Below, piece after piece: positions 9,775 to 20,121 of a stretch of DNA of 41,087 nucleotides (the stretch's first letter is position 1; every line of letters begins with the position of its first letter). The DNA lies in the NCBI GenBank assembly GCA_016719815.1, contig JADJYK010000023.1, positions 1 to 41,087 on the forward strand, given 5' to 3'. Under the pieces are notes generated by a model that saw only the letters and a program-made list of their open reading frames with translations, did not search any database and was not told the origin of the DNA. Source of the stretch: Chitinophagaceae bacterium (GTDB lineage: Bacteria > Bacteroidota > Bacteroidia > Chitinophagales > Chitinophagaceae). A program made the translations under genes and the position numbers.

Positions 9775-10887
9775 ATGAATCATCCCGCAAAAGATAAAAA
9801 ACAGGGAAAACCCCGCATTCTTGTCACCCCGCTTAACTGGGGGCTGGGACATGCCACCCGCTGCATCCCTGTTATCCGGGAGTTGCTGGTGCAGGGTTGT
9901 GAGGTCATCATCAGCAGCAGCGGTGCATCTGTGCTGTTACTGAAAAACGAATTTCCCCAACTACACCACATCGAAGCACCGGCATACACCATCAGTTACA
10001 GCCGCCACAAATGGTTCTTTCCTGTCAAATTATTGCTGCAATATCCCAAACTGAAACAGCAGGTAAAGATTGAAAATAAATGGCTGCAGGAAGTGGTTGA
10101 CCGCTACAGTATCAATGCAGTTATTTCTGACAACAGGTTTGGTATGTATCACGGGAATGTTCCGTCTGTTATCATCACTCACCAACTGGCAATAAAAACT
10201 GGCTTAGGAGCATTGGCTAATTATTTTGCACAGAAAAAAAATTACGCTTATCTCCGCAGCTTTTCTGCCTGCTGGATTCCCGATTACCCGGATAAACCCG
10301 GCCTCGCAGGAACATTATCACATCCGCAAAATCAACTGTCAATCCCATTTTCTTATACTGGGCCGCTAACCCGTTTTATACATGAAGAAACAGCAGAAAC
10401 AAAAAATCATCTGCTGATTATTCTTTCCGGTCCCGAACCACAGCGCACCATTCTTGAAAATAAAATATTAAGCGACATTCACCGCTATAACGGCACTGCC
10501 ACCATTGTAAGGGGATTGCCTGGTTCTGCTTCACTCATACCTTCTGCCAATTCTATACAAGTCTATAACCATCTTTCTGCCCAAGAGTTGAATAAAGAAA
10601 TACTGAAAGCAGAATACATCATCAGCCGAACAGGTTACAGCACTATCATGGACATCGCAGCAATGGGCAAAAAAAGCATCTTAATCCCCACACCCGGGCA
10701 GGCCGAACAGGAATACCTGGGCAAACTTTGTACAGAACAGCAAACAGCCCTGGTTATTTCACAAAACAAGTTTTCCTTTTTAAACGCAGTGGCAGAAGCC
10801 GGTCATTATTACTATAAGCCCATGCAATCAGCAAATAAAGATTTGCTGAAACAAACCATAGAGCACTTCTTATTATCGCTTCCATAA
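9775..10887 (+). CDS. glycosyltransferase, GT28/MurG-like fold
   Basis: A 370-residue intact protein with a two-domain GT-B layout. The N-terminal domain opens with RILVTPLNWGLGHATRC, the glycine-rich loop seen in predicted MurG-like and UDP-glycosyltransferase proteins, and contains VISDNRFGMYHGNVPSVIIT. The C-terminal domain has a nucleotide-sugar-type site around LKAEYIISRTGYSTIMDIAA and GKKSILIPTPGQAEQEYLGK, typical of the GT28 C-terminal domain. No signal peptide is visible, so it probably acts at the cytoplasmic face. Donor and acceptor are unknown; it is shorter and more divergent than true MurG. The EamA gene follows 32 bases later on the same strand but has its own -7 element. Confidence 0.8.
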   Translation: MNHPAKDKKQGKPRILVTPLNWGLGHATRCIPVIRELLVQGCEVIISSSGASVLLLKNEFPQLHHIEAPAYTISYSRHKWFFPVKLLLQYPKLKQQVKIENKWLQEVVDRYSINAVISDNRFGMYHGNVPSVIITHQLAIKTGLGALANYFAQKKNYAYLRSFSACWIPDYPDKPGLAGTLSHPQNQLSIPFSYTGPLTRFIHEETAETKNHLLIILSGPEPQRTILENKILSDIHRYNGTATIVRGLPGSASLIPSANSIQVYNHLSAQELNKEILKAEYIISRTGYSTIMDIAAMGKKSILIPTPGQAEQEYLGKLCTEQQTALVISQNKFSFLNAVAEAGHYYYKPMQSANKDLLKQTIEHFLLSLP

Positions 10888-10897
10888 ACGGTTCCTT

Positions 10898-10905
10898 TAC
10901 CTTTG
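10898..10905 (+). promoter_or_regulatory. -7 element TACCTTTG of the EamA gene
   Basis: An exact TAnnTTTG match, 14 bases before the ATG at 10920 and just after the glycosyltransferase stop. Confidence 0.45.
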
Positions 10906-10919
10906 CGGCTGTTTATCAT

Positions 10920-11816
10920 ATGCAGAAACATACCACTGCACATATCGCCGTATTGTTTACCAACATATTTTTTGCGTTAAACTTTAGCCTGGTAAAATAT
11001 ATTTCGCCATCGGTGGTGGGCCCCTTTGGTCTCAACCTGCTGCGGGTAAGCATCAGCCTCGTACTCTTCTGGACACTCTGGCTTTTCAGCAAAAACAAAA
11101 CCGGCATCCGAAAAAAAGACATTGGCCGCTTTGCCCTCTGCGGACTAACCGGTGTGGCTGTAAACCAGGTACTGTTTATCAAAGGGTTGACAATGACTTC
11201 CACCGTGCATGCATCACTACTGATGCTGTGCACACCCTTGCTTATTACTATTCTTGCCTTTTGGATATTAAGAGAAAAGCTTACACTGGCTAAAGCAATT
11301 GGACTGGCACTGGGCATCGGCGGAGCAATACTGCTGATAATGTCAAAAGAAAAGAACGGCACAGCCGATGTTTGGGGCGATGTAATCATAATACTCAATG
11401 CTGTATCCTACACTTTCTATTTTATTCTAGTGAAGCCCCTTATGCAAACTTATTCACCATTGCATGTGGTACGCTGGGCTTTTACTTTTGGCTTTCTGCT
11501 TATTCTTCCGGTAGGCTTTACACAGTTTCAGGCAGTTGAGTGGTCGCAGTTTGACGCCAGCCGTTTTTCAGCCCTTGGCGTAATCATACTATGCGGAACT
11601 TTTTTGGCTTATTGCTTCAATGCCTTTGGAATTAAATACCTGGGGGCCGGCATCACCGGTTCTTATATCTACACACAACCTGTTTTTGCAGCTGTTATTG
11701 CTGCTGTATTTCTTAATGAAAGATTTACGGTTGAAAAGTTATTGGCCGGGGCTCTCATTTTTACGGGAGTCTTTCTTGTTAGCCGCAAAACAGCACCTCC
11801 GGTTATTGAGGAGTAA
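10920..11816 (+). CDS. DMT superfamily transporter, EamA family
   Basis: A 298-residue inner-membrane protein with about ten hydrophobic segments arranged as two EamA repeats. The first repeat runs from IAVLFTNIFFALNFSLVKYI to about residue 140 and includes PFGLNLLRVSISLVLFW and MTSTVHASLLMLCTPLLITI. The second starts near VWGDVIIILNAVSYTFYFIL and ends with FAAVIAAVFLNERFTVEKLL and GVFLVSRKTAPP. Family members export metabolites, amino acids or drugs; the substrate cannot be read from the sequence. The frame is intact. It converges on the SixA gene with only 3 bases between stops, so the 3' ends probably overlap. Confidence 0.88.
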   Translation: MQKHTTAHIAVLFTNIFFALNFSLVKYISPSVVGPFGLNLLRVSISLVLFWTLWLFSKNKTGIRKKDIGRFALCGLTGVAVNQVLFIKGLTMTSTVHASLLMLCTPLLITILAFWILREKLTLAKAIGLALGIGGAILLIMSKEKNGTADVWGDVIIILNAVSYTFYFILVKPLMQTYSPLHVVRWAFTFGFLLILPVGFTQFQAVEWSQFDASRFSALGVIILCGTFLAYCFNAFGIKYLGAGITGSYIYTQPVFAAVIAAVFLNERFTVEKLLAGALIFTGVFLVSRKTAPPVIEE

Positions 11817-11819
11817 CCC

Positions 11820-12335
11820 TTAACTATTTTTCGGATAATCAAAAAACAAAAACTCCTTCTTCGCCTCCCTGAATTGCTCCCACGAATTACAATCAGCCTT
11901 TACAGCAAACACACCACAGGTGGGAATATTATCTATCCTCGCATTGGTGAGCATATTGGCAAAATCGGTAAGGCCATTATTGTGCGACACTACCATCACA
12001 CTATTCCATGAATCTTTCAGAGAAGCAATTATTTTATAAAAAGTTTCCGGTGCTGCCAGGTACAGCTCCTGCACATACTCCGGTTTTGTATTAAAAGCTT
12101 CCGCAAAGAATGTTGCAGTGGTGGCAGCCCTTTTGGCCGGGCTGCATACAATAGCATCAACGGATATAGATTTATCAACCAGGCGCTGTGTCATCTTTGG
12201 TGCATCCCTCTTCCCTCTTTCATTAAGCGGCCGGTCAAAGTCATTCAACCCGGCGTTGCCCCAGTCGCTTTTTGCATGACGGACGAGAATCAGCATTTTG
12301 CCGGCTGAATTATTTGCCAAATGCGGGCTATTCAT
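11820..12335 (-). CDS. histidine phosphatase family protein, SixA-like
   Basis: A small cytoplasmic phosphohistidine-phosphatase-like protein. The active-site motif LILVRHAKSDW carries the catalytic RHA, and other conserved parts are FDRPLNERGKRDAPKMTQRL, IVCSPAKRAATTATFF and the second catalytic His in VMVVSHNNGLTDFANML. SixA of E. coli dephosphorylates a phosphohistidine signalling protein; the target here is unknown. The frame is intact at 171 residues from ATG 12335. Homologues usually begin right before LILVRHAK, so the ATG at 12296 (MLILVRHAKSDW, 158 residues) is an equally good start. Confidence 0.88.
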   Translation of the reverse strand: MNSPHLANNSAGKMLILVRHAKSDWGNAGLNDFDRPLNERGKRDAPKMTQRLVDKSISVDAIVCSPAKRAATTATFFAEAFNTKPEYVQELYLAAPETFYKIIASLKDSWNSVMVVSHNNGLTDFANMLTNARIDNIPTCGVFAVKADCNSWEQFREAKKEFLFFDYPKNS

Positions 12336-12393
12336 TATAGTCTTTTTGCTGAATATAACTTCGCAAATTTGTACTTCATACTTTGCATTTTCC

Positions 12394-14240
12394 TCAATAT
12401 CCTCTCACATTCTTGCCTTCCATATAATTAATGAAAGCCATGTTCACCACTTTATTACCTCCGGCCGTGGGATAGTTACCAGTAAAGTACCAGTCCCCCA
12501 GGTTATTGGGGCATGACTTATGCAAATCTTCTATACTCTGGAAAATTACATGTACAGGTATATTAAATCCTGCCGGCGTAATAAGCCGGGCAATCTTATT
12601 AGATATTTCTTCGGTGGTAAACTTCTTATACAACTGCTTTACCACATTTTCTGTGTGCAGCTGATTATTACGTTTCAGTTCTTTACACTTGTCGAAGAGT
12701 TCAGTAAGAAAATCAATCTGCCCGTGATCTTTCAGCAAAGCCACCGCTGCATTAAATGCGATGAAGTCACCCATTTTACTCATATCAATACCATAGCAAT
12801 CAGGATAGCGTATCTGCGGTGATGAAGAAACCACTATTATTTTTTCCGGTTGCAGCCTGCCCAGCATACGAATAATGCTTTCTTTTAGTGTGGTGCCTCT
12901 TACAATAGAGTCGTCAATCACCACCAGTGTATCCTGACCTGCACGAACGGTTCCGTAAGTAATATCATAAACGTGTTGTACCATTTCGTTACGGTTCACA
13001 TCTTCCGTAATAAAGGTGCGCATCTTCACATCCTTGATGGCAATCTTCTCCACCCTGATACGGCGATTAATCATTTCTTTCAACTTTTCATCATCATAAT
13101 CCTTTCCCCAACTCAGTATTCGCTCGGCCTTTATTCTGTTCAGGTAATCCTCCATGCCTTTCAGCATGCCGTAAAATGCTGTTTCGGCAGTGTTGGGTAT
13201 AAAAGAAAAGATGGTGTTCTTAAGATTGTGGTCAATAGCATTCAGTACCTGTTCGCTCAGGTTGTAGCCTAATGCTTTTCTTTCTTTATAGATTTTTTCG
13301 TCACTGCCCCTTGAGAAGTAGATCCGTTCAAAGCTGCAAGCCTTTCTTTCTTTCGGCTCAAGAATTTGCTCCACCGTAATTGAGCCTGTTTCATCCACAA
13401 TTAATGCCTGGCCCGGCAACAGTTCTTTTACTTCATCTTCTCCCAAATTAAAGGTGGTTCTTAATGCCGCCCTTTCTGAAGCAGCAGCCACCACTTCATC
13501 GTTTACAAAATAATAAGAAGGCCGGATACCGTGTGCATCCCTGAACACAAACCCAATTCCATTGCCGGTAACACCTCCTACATGAAAACCTCCATCGAGT
13601 AACGGAAGTGTTTTCTTCAGCACTTTTGTTATATCCAATTTACCCGGAGACACTTCATCTTCCCTGCACAGGAAAGTATGCATAAGCTCAATCATTGCGG
13701 CCAAATCGCTAAATCTTGTGGTGGGATTAGGCTCTTTTCCAACAAGAGTATACAATTCATCTGAATTGACAATATTGAAATTGCCGGCAAGGGCAAGATT
13801 ACGGGCAGGTATGGTGTCACGGTTAATAAACGGGTGACAGTATTCCACCTTATTTTTCCCCTGTGTTCCATAGCGTAAATGACCGAGCAATACTTCACCA
13901 AGAAAACTTACATGCCCTTTCATCATGCCCGGATGATTCTTGATAGTGGGATGATATTTCTCCAGTTCATCAATCTCTTTACCTATTTGCTGAAATATAT
14001 CGGCAATGGCCTGGGTGGCATTACTGCGGATGCGGTGCATAAACGGGTAACCAGGCTCTACATTGAGTTTTACAGCGGCCACACCGGCGCCGTCCTGGCC
14101 ACGGTTGTGCTGCTTTTCCATTAAAAGGTATAGCTTGTTGAGACCCCACAATACAGTGCCATACTGCTGCTGGTAATAAGAAAAGATTTCCGTAAACGGA
14201 TGAATGCTAATCCGCACTCATGCTTTATTGGGTCGCTCAT
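12394..14240 (-). CDS. purF: amidophosphoribosyltransferase (PurF), Bacteroidota-type; 5' frameshift
   Basis: It catalyses the first committed step of purine synthesis, PRPP plus glutamine to phosphoribosylamine. The longest open frame (ATG 14217, 607 residues) lacks the catalytic cysteine and begins with nonsense. Read from ATG 14240, the start is MSDPIKHECGLAFIRLRK; a T missing from a T run near 14183 then joins it to FSYYQQQYGTVLWGLNKLYL. This restores the glutaminase Cys in HECGLAF at residue 9. Other signatures are KQHNRGQDGAGVA, LGHLRYGT, the PRPP loop VVIDDSIVRGTTLKESI and PQIRYPDCYGIDMS. At about 615 residues it is longer than E. coli PurF, as is usual for this group. A -7 element lies 8 bases upstream of the ATG. 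Confidence 0.92.
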
Positions 14241-14248
14241 GGATGCTG

Positions 14249-14256
14249 CAAAGGTA
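14249..14256 (-). promoter_or_regulatory. -7 element TACCTTTG of purF
   Basis: An exact TAnnTTTG on the minus strand with 8 bases between it and the corrected purF ATG (14240), so the 5' leader would be almost absent. Confidence 0.55.
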
Positions 14257-14308
14257 AAAGAACGGTGTTATTAAATTATTGTCTCCTCAACTGAAATTAT
14301 CTGAACAA

Positions 14309-14332
14309 ATAAGGCCTGCGAACAGGCCTTAT
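14309..14332 (-). terminator. intrinsic terminator after the SurA-like gene
   Basis: A perfect 10-bp stem, ATAAGGCCTG / CAGGCCTTAT, with a TTCG tetraloop on the minus strand, followed by TTTGTT. It begins 8 bases past the stop at 14340 and separates the foldase gene from purF. Confidence 0.85.
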
Positions 14333-14339
14333 CATTTAT

Positions 14340-15707
14340 TTACTTCTTATCTGATACGTATTTTTCCAACTGCGGACAGTCAGCCGCTGTACCCTGGTCT
14401 ACATTAATGTAGTAGGTGGGCAGTTTTGCCTTTATCCAGTTATCTAATGTTTGGCTCTTTTTTTCTTCCAGCGCAAAGTTTGATATTTTGCTGTAATCAT
14501 CTTTCAGGTTCATACGGTGTGGTTCTGTTTTCGACTTAAGAAAAACGATACGAACACCTTTCTTTCCCTGCTCATTTTCAAATGCAACCGGTTGAGAAAA
14601 CTCACCCACCTTCATTTTACCAATCATGGTTACCATGTCTTTGTCAAGCTGGTCGATGGTTACAAAAGTAGAGCCATCCCTATTAGTTAAAAACGGACCG
14701 GCATATTTGGCAGACTCATCATCGCTGTATTTTGTAGCGGCTTCATTAAAGCCAATTGTGCCTGCAATCAGTTTAGAACGAACTGTATCAAGTTTTGACT
14801 GGGCTTGTTTTATTTCATCTTCTGTTACAGGAGGAATGCGCAAAATGTGCTGTACTACCGCTTCGTCTCCATTGCGCTGTACCATCTTTATAAGGTGATA
14901 TCCAAACTTTGATTTAACGGGTGCAGAAATTTCGCCTTCCTTTAAACGGAAACAAGTAGAAAGAAATATGGGATCCCATGTTTTTTCATTCCGGTTTACC
15001 TGGTATTGCCCGCATCTTTCTTTACTGCCGGGGTCATCTGAAAGCTGTTTAGCCAATTTACAGAAGTCGGTCATTTTTGTTTCAAGTTGCCGCTTGTAAT
15101 TATTCATCTCGCCAAAAATGTATAATTCAATATCACGGGATGCTTTCGGATAAAGGATAATTTGTCCAATTTCCAGTTCGGACTCAAAAAAAGGAAGGCT
15201 GTCTTTTGGAATACGTTCATAAAAGGCTTTTACCTCGTTAGGGGTAATTCTCACATTGTCAACAATCTTCCGCTGCATGGAGGCAGCCAGCTTTTGTTCT
15301 TTTATTGATTCCCTTGCATCGTCTTTTATCTGGTAAATGGTTTTTCCTGCTATTTCCTCCAGGGCATCCTGGCTGCCAAACTGGTTGATATACTGGCGAA
15401 CCCTGTTATCAAGGTCGGCTTCTACTTCTTCATCTGTAACTGGTAAAGAGTCTTTTTCTGCCTGCAGCATCAGTACTTTCGAAATCAGTGCCTGTTCCAT
15501 CAGCAGGCACTCGGCACTGGCAGGAACTTCTTCGCCTCTGCGCCTGGCATCTTCAATGGAGTTTCTGATATCAGATTGCAGGATAATTCTGTCTCCCACA
15601 ATAGCTGAAATTTTATCGGCTACAACTTTTTTGGGTTGTGATTGCGTAAATGCTGATATACTCATCAGCACAAAAAAGGCACTTAATAATATTCTCATAT
15701 TTCGCAT
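14340..15707 (-). CDS. SurA-like periplasmic peptidyl-prolyl isomerase / foldase
   Basis: A 455-residue secreted protein with a signal peptide (ILLSAFFVLMSISAFTQ). The N-terminal SurA-type chaperone domain starts at VVADKISAIVGDRIILQSDI and covers about residues 30-170. Two parvulin domains follow: the first around ELEIGQIILYPKASRD to KSKFGYHLIKMVQRNG, the second around AVVQHILRIPPVTEDE to GVRIVFLKSKTEPHRMNLKD. It helps outer-membrane proteins fold in the periplasm, which suits a cell with large TonB receptors. The frame is intact. The ATG at 15707 lies only 5 bases after a TACTTTTG -7 element, so either the mRNA is leaderless or translation begins at the second ATG (15698, MRILLSAFF). It lies downstream of infB on the same strand. 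Confidence 0.9.
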   Translation of the reverse strand: MRNMRILLSAFFVLMSISAFTQSQPKKVVADKISAIVGDRIILQSDIRNSIEDARRRGEEVPASAECLLMEQALISKVLMLQAEKDSLPVTDEEVEADLDNRVRQYINQFGSQDALEEIAGKTIYQIKDDARESIKEQKLAASMQRKIVDNVRITPNEVKAFYERIPKDSLPFFESELEIGQIILYPKASRDIELYIFGEMNNYKRQLETKMTDFCKLAKQLSDDPGSKERCGQYQVNRNEKTWDPIFLSTCFRLKEGEISAPVKSKFGYHLIKMVQRNGDEAVVQHILRIPPVTEDEIKQAQSKLDTVRSKLIAGTIGFNEAATKYSDDESAKYAGPFLTNRDGSTFVTIDQLDKDMVTMIGKMKVGEFSQPVAFENEQGKKGVRIVFLKSKTEPHRMNLKDDYSKISNFALEEKKSQTLDNWIKAKLPTYYINVDQGTAADCPQLEKYVSDKK

Positions 15708-15712
15708 AAACT

Positions 15713-15720
15713 CAAAAGTA
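15713..15720 (-). promoter_or_regulatory. -7 element TACTTTTG of the SurA-like gene
   Basis: An exact TAnnTTTG match on the minus strand, 5 bases upstream of the ATG at 15707. It suggests the gene has its own promoter and is not only read through from infB. Confidence 0.5.
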
Positions 15721-15856
15721 CTTTCCCCTGTAATAGGGATTCATTTCCAACAGCGTATTTAACAAAAGTTTGATTCAGGGGTAAAGGCAGATGCAGTATG
15801 GTATAGGGAAAGATAAAACCAACAACGCCAAACAGCTCAATCCTCAACCGTTTACC

Positions 15857-18730
15857 TTATAACGTTCTCTTCACCTCTTCAATTTCATACGCTTCCACTA
15901 CGTCACCTACTTTAATGTCGCTGTAATTCTTAATGGTTAAGCTACATTCCATACCAGCCTGAACGTCTTTAGCATCATCCTTGAACCGCTTAAGTGATGC
16001 TAGTTCTGCACTGGCCCCCTTCACCTGTAGGATAGATTACAATACCATCCCGGATAAGACGAATTTTAGAATCCCGTTTAATTCTACCACTGATAACATA
16101 AGAACCAGCCACAGTAGCTTTATCAAACTTGAATACCTCTCTGATTTCAACATTGGCCACAATCTTCTCCTGTACTTTTGGCTCCAGCATACCTTCCATG
16201 GCGCTCTTCACTTCTTCAATGGCATTATAGATGATGGAATACATCTTTATCTCAATGCCGGCATTCTCGGCCAGTCGTGATGCCTGTAATGAAGGACGAA
16301 CGTTAAAGGCAATTACAATAGCATCGGATGCCTCTGCCAGTACAATATCACTTTCATTTATCTGCCCTACCCCTTTATGTATCACACTCACCAGAATCTC
16401 ATCAGTAGAGAGTTTTTGCAGTGAGTCGCTCAAGGCTTCTACAGATCCGTCCACGTCACCTTTGATGATAACTTTCAATTCCTTAAAGCTTCCCAAAGCA
16501 AGACGGCGGCCAATTTCATCCAGTGTGATATGTTTCTTCGTGCGGATGCCCTGTTCACGAAGAATTTGTGCACGGCGATAAGCAATTTCTTTTGCTTCGG
16601 CCTCATCTTCATATACTTTAAACTTCTCGCCGGCCTGTGGTGCGCCATTCAGCCCAAGTATAACTGCCGGTGCTGATGGTCCGGCCACATCTTCCTTCTT
16701 GTTTCTTTCATTAAACATTGCTTTTACCCTTCCAAAGTATTGACCACTTACCACCAGATCGCCCTGGCGCAGCGTACCATTTTCTACAAGGATTGTAGCT
16801 ACATAGCCACGACCTTTATCCAATGATGCTTCAATGATTGTGCCTGAAGCCTCCCTGTTGGGGTTGGCCTTCAGATCCAGCATCTCTGCTTCCAGCAATA
16901 TTTTATCCAGCAGTTTGTCAATATTTAATCCTTTTTTGGCCGCAATTTCCTGGCTTTGGTGCTTGCCACCCCACTCTTCCACCAGCAGGTTCATCTGCGA
17001 CAACTGCTCGTATATCTTTTGCGGGTTAGCCCCGTCTTTATCAATCTTGTTTACAGCGAAAATCATTGGAACACCGGCTGCCTGCGCATGGCTGATAGCC
17101 TCCCGGGTCTGCGGCATCACTGCATCATCAGCAGCAACTACGATTACAGCGATATCGGTAACCTTGGCGCCCCTGGCCCTCATGGCCGTAAAGGCCTCGT
17201 GTCCAGGTGTATCAAGGAAAGTGATTTCTTTTCCATTGGGAAGCTCCACCTGGTAGGCGCCAATATGCTGAGTGATCCCACCCGCCTCTCCGGCCACCAC
17301 ATTTGCACTGCGGATATGGTCGAGCAATGATGTTTTACCATGGTCAACGTGGCCCATAATGGTGACAATTGGCGAGCGGGGCAGCAGATCTTCTTCTGTA
17401 TCTTCTTCATCTTCCTCATGCTCCATTTCCATTTGTTTCTCCATATCAATGAACTCCACATCAAATCCAAACTCGCTGGCCACCAGTTCGATAACTTCTG
17501 CATCCAAACGCTGGTTGATAGACACCATGATGCCAAGGCCCATACACTTGCTGATAACTTCGGCAAAACTTACATCCATCAGGTTGGCCAATTCGCTAAC
17601 GCTGATAAATTCTGTTACCTGTAGTTTATGATCATCGGAAGCATCACCCATGGCTTCTGCCATTTCCTGTCTCTTCTCGCGGCGGTGTTTTGCTTTCAGG
17701 CTCTTGCCCTTGCTGCCACCACCGGAAAGCTTGGCTTGTGTTTCCTGTATTTTCTTTTGAATTTCTTTTTCGTCAATCAACTTTTCTTCACGACGGCCAC
17801 CACCCCGGTTATCCCGGCGATTTCCACCTCCCCGGCCTCTGTCGCCCTGGCCAAACCCACCACCTTGTTTCTTGTTGTCTCCTTCTTTGTTAATAAAAAT
17901 CTCCCGTTTAGTATCTTTTTTCTCAATAGGAATTCGCTTACGCTTTTTCTTTTCATCCTTAACCGGGCGGGTATCGGTGTGCACGGGGAGTTCAATCTTA
18001 CCAAGAATTTTAGGTCCTGTGAGCTTTTCAACCTCAATGTTTTCAATAACAGGTGGAGCTTCTTCTTCATGCACCGGCGAGGCAACTACAGGTTCTTCTT
18101 TTTTCTCAGTAATAACCTCAGCAAGTTTTTCTTCTTCTTTTTCCTTCTTTGCTTTTTAATCTTTGGTCTTTCTTCTTCTGCTACCGGCTCTTCTTTCTTT
18201 TCCTGTTTCTTCTCCTCTTCTTTTTTAGGTTTTGCCGTTTTCTTTGGTCTTGTGGATGAGTCAATTACAGAGAGATCAATCTTGGTTACCACCTTGGGGC
18301 CTTCAATTTCCGGGGTTTCCAGTTTTACTTTTTCTTCCGGTTTTTCTTCTTCTTTTGCTTCTTCTACCAACGTTGGTTGGATTATAACCGGTATTTCTGG
18401 TTTTACCTCTTCCTGCTTGGGCTCTTCTTTTTTTGCCTTTGCAGCAGGCTTTTCTTCTTTCTTAAAAACAATTTCCTCTTCTTCTTTTTTCTTCTTTGCT
18501 TCACCAACAGAGCCCTTGGGCAATTCCAACTGATCGCTTTTTTGTTTTGCAGCCTTGTCGCTTGAAAACTCTAGCTGCAGTGCCCGGTACATATCCTCTG
18601 TAAGTTTCGAGGTGGGTTTCAGTTCATCTTTAGCAAAACCTTTTCCTGCCAGGAAGTCTATAAGTGTATCCTGACCAACGTTAAATTCTTTGGCGGCTGC
18701 TAATAATCTCGGAAGTTTAATATCTGCCAT
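15857..18730 (-). CDS. infB: translation initiation factor IF-2 (two frameshifts)
   Basis: IF-2 is the GTPase that brings initiator tRNA to the 30S subunit and promotes subunit joining. The reconstructed protein is about 958 residues. It has an IF2_N domain (MADIKLPRLLAAAKEFNVGQ), a very Lys/Glu-rich linker, a second IF2_N-type segment (FISVSELANLMDVSFAEVIS), and the G domain with PIVTIMGHVDHGKTSLLD (G1), DTPGHEAF (G3) and NKID (G4). Domains II to IV follow, ending GDVVEAYEIEEVKRTL at the stop at 15857. Two homopolymer errors break it: an A missing from an A run at 18153-18157, and an extra G in the run at 16015-16019, which otherwise truncates the last 44 residues. It is the third gene of the conserved rimP-nusA-infB operon. 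Confidence 0.97.
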
Positions 18731-18747
18731 TAAGTTGTTTTATTTGT

Positions 18748-18817
18748 CAATGGTGAATGTTAATGGTGAATAGGGTTGCCGTTGTCTAAAGTAACTATTC
18801 ACTACCCGTGCATTCAC
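18748..18817. repeat. degenerate heptad-type repeats, opposed, in the nusA-infB gap
   Basis: GTGAAT-type units repeat at 18748-18773 (AATGGTGAAT occurs twice, 13 bases apart), and the same units appear inverted at 18795-18817. GTGAATAG (18766-18773) and CTATTCAC (18795-18802) can pair. They occupy the whole 92-base gap between two co-transcribed genes. Confidence 0.65.
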
Positions 18818-18822
18818 TTGTT

Positions 18823-20071
18823 CTATTCTTTTTCAAATTCTTCTTTAAGTACCTTTCTGATTTCTGCAATTGTTTCTTTTTCCAGGTCTGTTCTTCTTTC
18901 CAGCTCTTCTGCAGTAAGGTCAAGCACACTTCTTGCAGTGTCGCAACCCACCCTCTTCAGTTCGTCAATTATCCATGTTTCTATTTCATCGCTGAATTCG
19001 TCAAGGTCAATATCAAAGCCACCTTCTTCACCTTCATTGTCACGATATACATCAATCTCATAACCGGTAAGTTCGCAAGCCAGTTTAATGTTAACGCCCC
19101 GGCGGCCGATGGCCAGCGATACCTGATCTGGTTTCAGGAAAACATTGGCATGTTTGCCTTCATTGTCAAGCTCCATGCTTGTAATCTTGGCTGGTGTAAG
19201 CGAACGCTGAATCAGCAACTGAATATTACTTGTCCAGTTAATGACGTCAATATTTTCATTTTTCAGTTCACGAACAATACCGTGGATGCGGCTTCCTTTC
19301 ATACCCACACAGGCGCCAACCGGGTCGATGCGATCGTCATAAGATTCTACTGCCACTTTTGCTCTTTCTCCGGGATCCCTTACAATCCTCTTTATAACAA
19401 TAAGTCCATCGAATATTTCCGGCACTTCTATTTCGAGCAATTTGGCCAGGAATTCGGGTGCAGTGCGGGACAGAATAATAACAGGATTATTATTCTTCAT
19501 ATCTACTTTTTTAACAACCGCTCTGATGGTTTCACCTTTCTTAAAGTAGTCTTGGGGTATTTGTTCGCTTTTGGGTAGTATCAACTCGTTGCCCTCTTCA
19601 TCAAGCAGCAGAATTTCTTTTTTCCATACCTGGTACACTTCTGCACTCATTATTTCGCCAATGCGGTCGCCATATTTTTTGGCAAGCAGGTTTTTCTTAA
19701 GGTCGCTGATGCGGCTGGCCAATGTTTGTTTGGCAGCAAGGATAGCTCTGCGACCAAAGTCCAGCAGGTCAATTTCTTCATATAATTCTTCCCCCACTTC
19801 AAAATCGGGTTCAATCTTCACCGCATCAGAATAGGCTACCTGCGCCAGCGGATCTTCCACTTCTCCATCTTCCACAATCATACGGCGACGGATAATCTCC
19901 AGGTCACCTTTTTCGGCATTAACGATTACGTCGAAGTTGTCATCGCTGCCATATTTTTTTGCGCAGGAGGGTTTTAAATACGTCTTCTACCACTTTCATC
20001 ATGGTGGGGCGATCGATATTTTCAGCCTCTTTGAAATCCTGGAACGCCTCAATCAGGTTGATACTTGCCAT
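18823..20071 (-). CDS. nusA: transcription termination/antitermination factor NusA (one frameshift)
   Basis: NusA binds RNA polymerase and modulates pausing, termination and antitermination. The visible long frame starts internally at 19881; an extra A in the run at 19954-19960 hides the true N-terminus. Reading from ATG 20071 gives MASINLIEAFQDFKEAENID and VVEDVFKTLLRKKYGSDD, the NusA N-terminal domain. The S1 domain follows (VWKKEILLLDEEGNELILPK, YFKKGETIRAVVKKVDMKNN), then two KH domains with DPVGACVGMKGSRIHGIVRE and SLAIGRRGVNIKLACELTGY. The acidic C-terminus ends EIRKVLKEEFEKE. The corrected length of about 416 residues is typical for Bacteroidota, which lack the two extra acidic repeats of E. 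coli NusA. It lies between rimP and infB. Confidence 0.96.
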
Positions 20072-20076
20072 AGTTG

Positions 20077-20118
20077 TAGCTTTTAGCTTCTACCGTTAGC
20101 TGCTTACAGCCAACAGTT
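20077..20118. repeat. degenerate heptad repeat (TAGCTTT type) in the rimP-nusA gap
   Basis: Six consecutive 7-base units start at 20077; the first two are TAGCTTT and TAGCTTC, and most later units keep A at position 2. They fill nearly all of the 50-base gap between the rimP stop and the nusA start. Confidence 0.5.
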
Positions 20119-20121
20119 TTT

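Noticed and set aside
10916..11398. 160-codon minus-strand frame within the EamA gene
   Set aside because: A shadow of the transmembrane-rich EamA frame, which is intact and has clear family motifs.
15720..15857. Possible 45-50-codon minus-strand frame between infB and the SurA-like gene
   Set aside because: It has no ATG, runs over the SurA start and its -7 element, and has no recognisable features.
17628..18533. 301-codon plus-strand frame rich in Phe, Ser and Leu
   Set aside because: It is the antisense of the Lys/Glu-rich linker of IF-2; such linkers give long Phe/Ser-rich frames on the other strand. It has no signal, domain or start region.
18808..19578. 256-codon plus-strand frame opposite nusA
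   Set aside because: It lies wholly inside the clearly coding NusA frame and has no family features.
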